A DNA stretch of 13,685 bases from Treponema sp. (GTDB lineage Bacteria; Spirochaetota; Spirochaetia; Treponematales; Breznakiellaceae), in contig JAITAW010000256.1 of the NCBI GenBank assembly GCA_031283905.1, forward strand, positions 1-13,685, written 5' to 3'. The stretch's first letter is position 1. Each line of letters starts with the position of its first letter. Made by a program: the position numbers and the translations under genes. Below are positions 11,507 to 13,685 of the stretch, piece by piece. The notes beneath the pieces were generated by a model. It had not been told where the DNA came from. It saw nothing but the letters and a program-made list of their open reading frames with translations, and made no database searches.

Positions 11507-13591
11507 TCAGTTCAAAGGCGGGAAATAGCCGGTCTTGTCCCTGCCCGATCTCGCCAGAAGATACGCTTCCGCTTCAACCGGAAGATAGGCGTTGCCGAAA
11601 TCCGTTGGCAATCGGGACTCGTAGCTTATGATATACACGCCGTTTGGAACAGAGACAAGACTCTGTATGACCGGCTTCACGCCTTCATTCCGGTAAAGGG
11701 GAAGGACTTGTCCGCCGGTTTGGGAAGCCAGATATTCAAGCGCCGCGTCCGCTTGCCCGCCGCCCACGATGACCGCGTAAAACACGATGCCGTTGTTTGC
11801 CAGATACGCGGCAAGTTCTGAAAGACCGTACTGTTCAAAGGCGAGTTCCCCAAGAACGCCGGAACCCACGAACACCACGGCGCGTTTCTTGTCCGCGGCC
11901 AGCAGATCTGTCGCGGCCAGCCGCAGCCCCAGATCAAAGCGCCAACGCGGGGAATATTCGCCGCCGCCAGCCGCCGCGCCAAGCGGTATGCCGTCCGCCA
12001 TTTGTTCTTTCACGGGCAGCGCGGACGCGGACACGAGCGAGACGATAGCGCCTCCCGCGGAAGAAATATCCCTGACGGCCGCGTTTAAGTTTTCGCGCAA
12101 GCCGCCGGTCGCGGGAGAGCGTTCAATAAGGAGGGAGAGGTCAAAGTTTGTTGTACGATACCCCGCGCCCAGCAACTGCTGCCTGGAAACCGGATTTCCT
12201 TCTTCGCTCAACAGGAAGTTGCGCGCGTCAAGCCCGACAACAGGACGCCTGAGTCTGTCCTGCACGGAAACTTCAACCGTTACCTGCGGGAAGGCGCTTG
12301 CGACAACCCGCTCTATCTGCACAAACAGCCCGGAAGCCATGTCGTCAAGCCGAGTCATAATGGAGACCTCGCTTGCCTGAAAATTAACCACGAGGATATT
12401 GCCGTTCCTGTCCATGCCCGCGTCCACCAGCCGTACCTTGTCATTGCCCGGTACGCCGAGTTCCCTGACGACGGCAGAATCAACATCGATCATAATCACG
12501 CGGTTTCTATCCGCGACGAGGAGCCGTCCGTCCGAAAGAAAACGAAGACTTTCTGGTCCCAGAAGATCCGATGATATTAAAACGCCGAGATACGCGCCGT
12601 TGGGATCAAACAGGTAAATTTGATTGGAAGTATTGTCTGCGACATAGACCCTGCCGTCTTTTGCGGCGATTCCCGTAGGCGAAAGCAGACCGCCAAAGGC
12701 TTCTCCGCTTGCTGACACCGTTTGCCTGCCAAAAGAGAGGACAAACGCGCCGTCAGGATCGAACTTGGAAACCCGCCGGTTTCCATAATCAACCACGTAC
12801 AGGTAGCCGGATTCGTCAACCGCGAGGTTTTGCGGCCCCACAAACATGCCGTCCCCCCGCCCTTTGGACCCGATGTACGACTGCCAGTCTCCGTTGCTGT
12901 TAAGGACGCTCACGCGGCCGCCCCGGTATTCCGAAACATAGAGCCTCCCGTCATACCCGCGCACCAGATCGTAGGGGCGGTCAAAGCCGTTTAGGGGGCC
13001 CCGCTGCCGCTGCCTGACAATGCCGTTCGGGTCAATGCGGACAAGCTCGTTACTGCCGTACGCGACCACCCACACGGACCCGTCTTCAAGGGGTAGCGCC
13101 GCAGTAGGCTGGCGGTACAAGGTCTGTTTGTCCACAACGCCGGGATACCTGCCCGATTCAACGTACCGGATATTGTCATCCGCGATGGGCAGAAGGTTGC
13201 GCCTGTTCCGTATGGTCTCAACGCGGCTCTTTAAGAGCAGCGCCTCAGTAGACATGGGTTCGTAGCCGCCGGAAGCGGCTACCCATTGTCTAATCGCCGC
13301 TTCTTCAAACCCCGACCGGTAATAGGCGCGTCCCAGCCAGTCAAGCAACAACGACTCGCCGGGCCTAAAAGACAAGGCGCGTTCAAAGGAAAAAATCGCC
13401 TCGTTGAACGCGAATCTGTTGTACGCCTGCACGCCTATTCTGAACTCTTCCCGCGCATAGCGGCCGTCAAGATCCGCGTTGCCAACGGTGAAATCGGATT
13501 GCTGGGCAAACAGGGAAAACAGCACGCCCGCAAAGGACGTCATGAACAAGAAAAAACAACCGTATGACCGGAGCCGTTTCAAGCGCTTCAT
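11507..13591 (-). CDS. Exported TPR / six-bladed NHL propeller / vWA-like protein
   Basis: 694 residues on the minus strand. A signal peptide covers residues 1-29 (cleavage near SLFA before QQ), so it acts in the periplasm or outside. Residues about 45-105 are TPR-like (YNRFAFNEAIFSFERALSFR). Six NHL-type blades follow at about 161-198, 203-243, 250-289, 302-340, 343-381 and 386-416, each with G-x-hydrophobic-hydrophobic-V then D-x-x-G, for example GYLYVVDYGNRRVSKFDPDG. Residues 435-470 (VTVEVSVQDRLRRPVVGL) resemble the linker before vWA domains of the VWFA-related acidobacterial type, and 483-660 form the vWA-like fold (FDLSLLIERSPA, KKRAVVFVGSG). The metal-site D-x-S-x-S is E490-R-S492-P-A494 and the later aspartate is missing, so divalent metal binding is probably lost. 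Its ATG overlaps the preceding stop by four bases, so translation is coupled to the upstream TPR-like gene. Likely a binding scaffold; partner unknown. Confidence 0.85.
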   Translation of the reverse strand: MKRLKRLRSYGCFFLFMTSFAGVLFSLFAQQSDFTVGNADLDGRYAREEFRIGVQAYNRFAFNEAIFSFERALSFRPGESLLLDWLGRAYYRSGFEEAAIRQWVAASGGYEPMSTEALLLKSRVETIRNRRNLLPIADDNIRYVESGRYPGVVDKQTLYRQPTAALPLEDGSVWVVAYGSNELVRIDPNGIVRQRQRGPLNGFDRPYDLVRGYDGRLYVSEYRGGRVSVLNSNGDWQSYIGSKGRGDGMFVGPQNLAVDESGYLYVVDYGNRRVSKFDPDGAFVLSFGRQTVSASGEAFGGLLSPTGIAAKDGRVYVADNTSNQIYLFDPNGAYLGVLISSDLLGPESLRFLSDGRLLVADRNRVIMIDVDSAVVRELGVPGNDKVRLVDAGMDRNGNILVVNFQASEVSIMTRLDDMASGLFVQIERVVASAFPQVTVEVSVQDRLRRPVVGLDARNFLLSEEGNPVSRQQLLGAGYRTTNFDLSLLIERSPATGGLRENLNAAVRDISSAGGAIVSLVSASALPVKEQMADGIPLGAAAGGGEYSPRWRFDLGLRLAATDLLAADKKRAVVFVGSGVLGELAFEQYGLSELAAYLANNGIVFYAVIVGGGQADAALEYLASQTGGQVLPLYRNEGVKPVIQSLVSVPNGVYIISYESRLPTDFGNAYLPVEAEAYLLARSGRDKTGYFPPLN

Positions 13592-13685
13592 TTCGCTCTT
13601 TCAACCATTTCAAGATGTTCCAGGATAAGAGGGTTGTCAGGATCCTCATCCTTCGCTTTCAGGAGGAATTTTATTGCTTCTATTC
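13588..13685 (-). CDS. C-terminal end of a TPR-like protein (5' end outside window)
   Basis: Read leftward from the window edge, the frame gives 31 residues ending ...IEAIKFLLKAKDED then PDNPLILEHLEMVERAK and TGA (13590-13588). The helix-turn-helix spacing with D-P-D-N-P between helices is typical of a last TPR repeat. The TGA overlaps the ATG of the NHL-protein gene (ATGA), which marks an operon and translational coupling. It is too short for more than a repeat-class call. It may be a partner of the downstream protein, which also carries TPR sequence. Confidence 0.6.
   Translation of the reverse strand, partial: IEAIKFLLKAKDEDPDNPLILEHLEMVERAK

Overview
This window looks like chromosomal DNA from a spirochaete, most likely a Treponema-type bacterium with about 50% GC. 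That is an inference. It rests on the mixture of diderm genes (an Mla/MCE lipid-transport operon, a small barrel-like outer-membrane protein, several lipoproteins), relaxed lipoboxes, and many TPR proteins. No rRNA, tRNA, CRISPR array or transposase is visible.

Left part (1-2163): the window opens in the 3' end of lgt, the prolipoprotein diacylglyceryl transferase. Next comes a promoter followed by a TPR-repeat gene (515-1724) broken by at least five frameshifts and no nonsense codons. A 439-base gene-free gap follows.

Central part (2164-9594): a plus-strand block. An MlaE permease, MlaF ATPase, MlaD/MCE protein and TPR lipoprotein form a compact lipid-transport operon with a large stem-loop between the permease and ATPase genes. 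A terminator-like hairpin lies at the start of the lipoprotein reading frame. Downstream are a YbhJ-type aconitase-family hydratase (TTG start, strong Shine-Dalgarno) and threonine synthase thrC.

Repeat block (9572-10062): four degenerate copies of a ~45-base repeat flank a 42-base tandem repeat that can fold into two mutually exclusive hairpins. The first copy begins inside thrC and supplies its last codons and stop.

Right part (10185-13685): a plus-strand pair encodes a small exported barrel-like protein and a lipoprotein with a Big_3-type Ig-like domain. It converges on a minus-strand operon, with a terminator-like hairpin between. That operon contains the tail of a TPR-like protein, overlapping by four bases a 694-residue exported protein with TPR, a six-bladed NHL propeller and a degenerate vWA domain.

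Most of the genes concern the envelope. Lgt modifies lipoproteins, the Mla-like block is expected to move lipids between membranes, and the two lipoproteins, the barrel protein and the NHL protein are all exported. The hydratase and ThrC are the only metabolic enzymes. The best candidates for something new are the MCE operon with a TPR lipoprotein and no MlaB/MlaC, the repeat element fused to thrC, and the TPR-NHL-vWA protein with lost metal-site residues.
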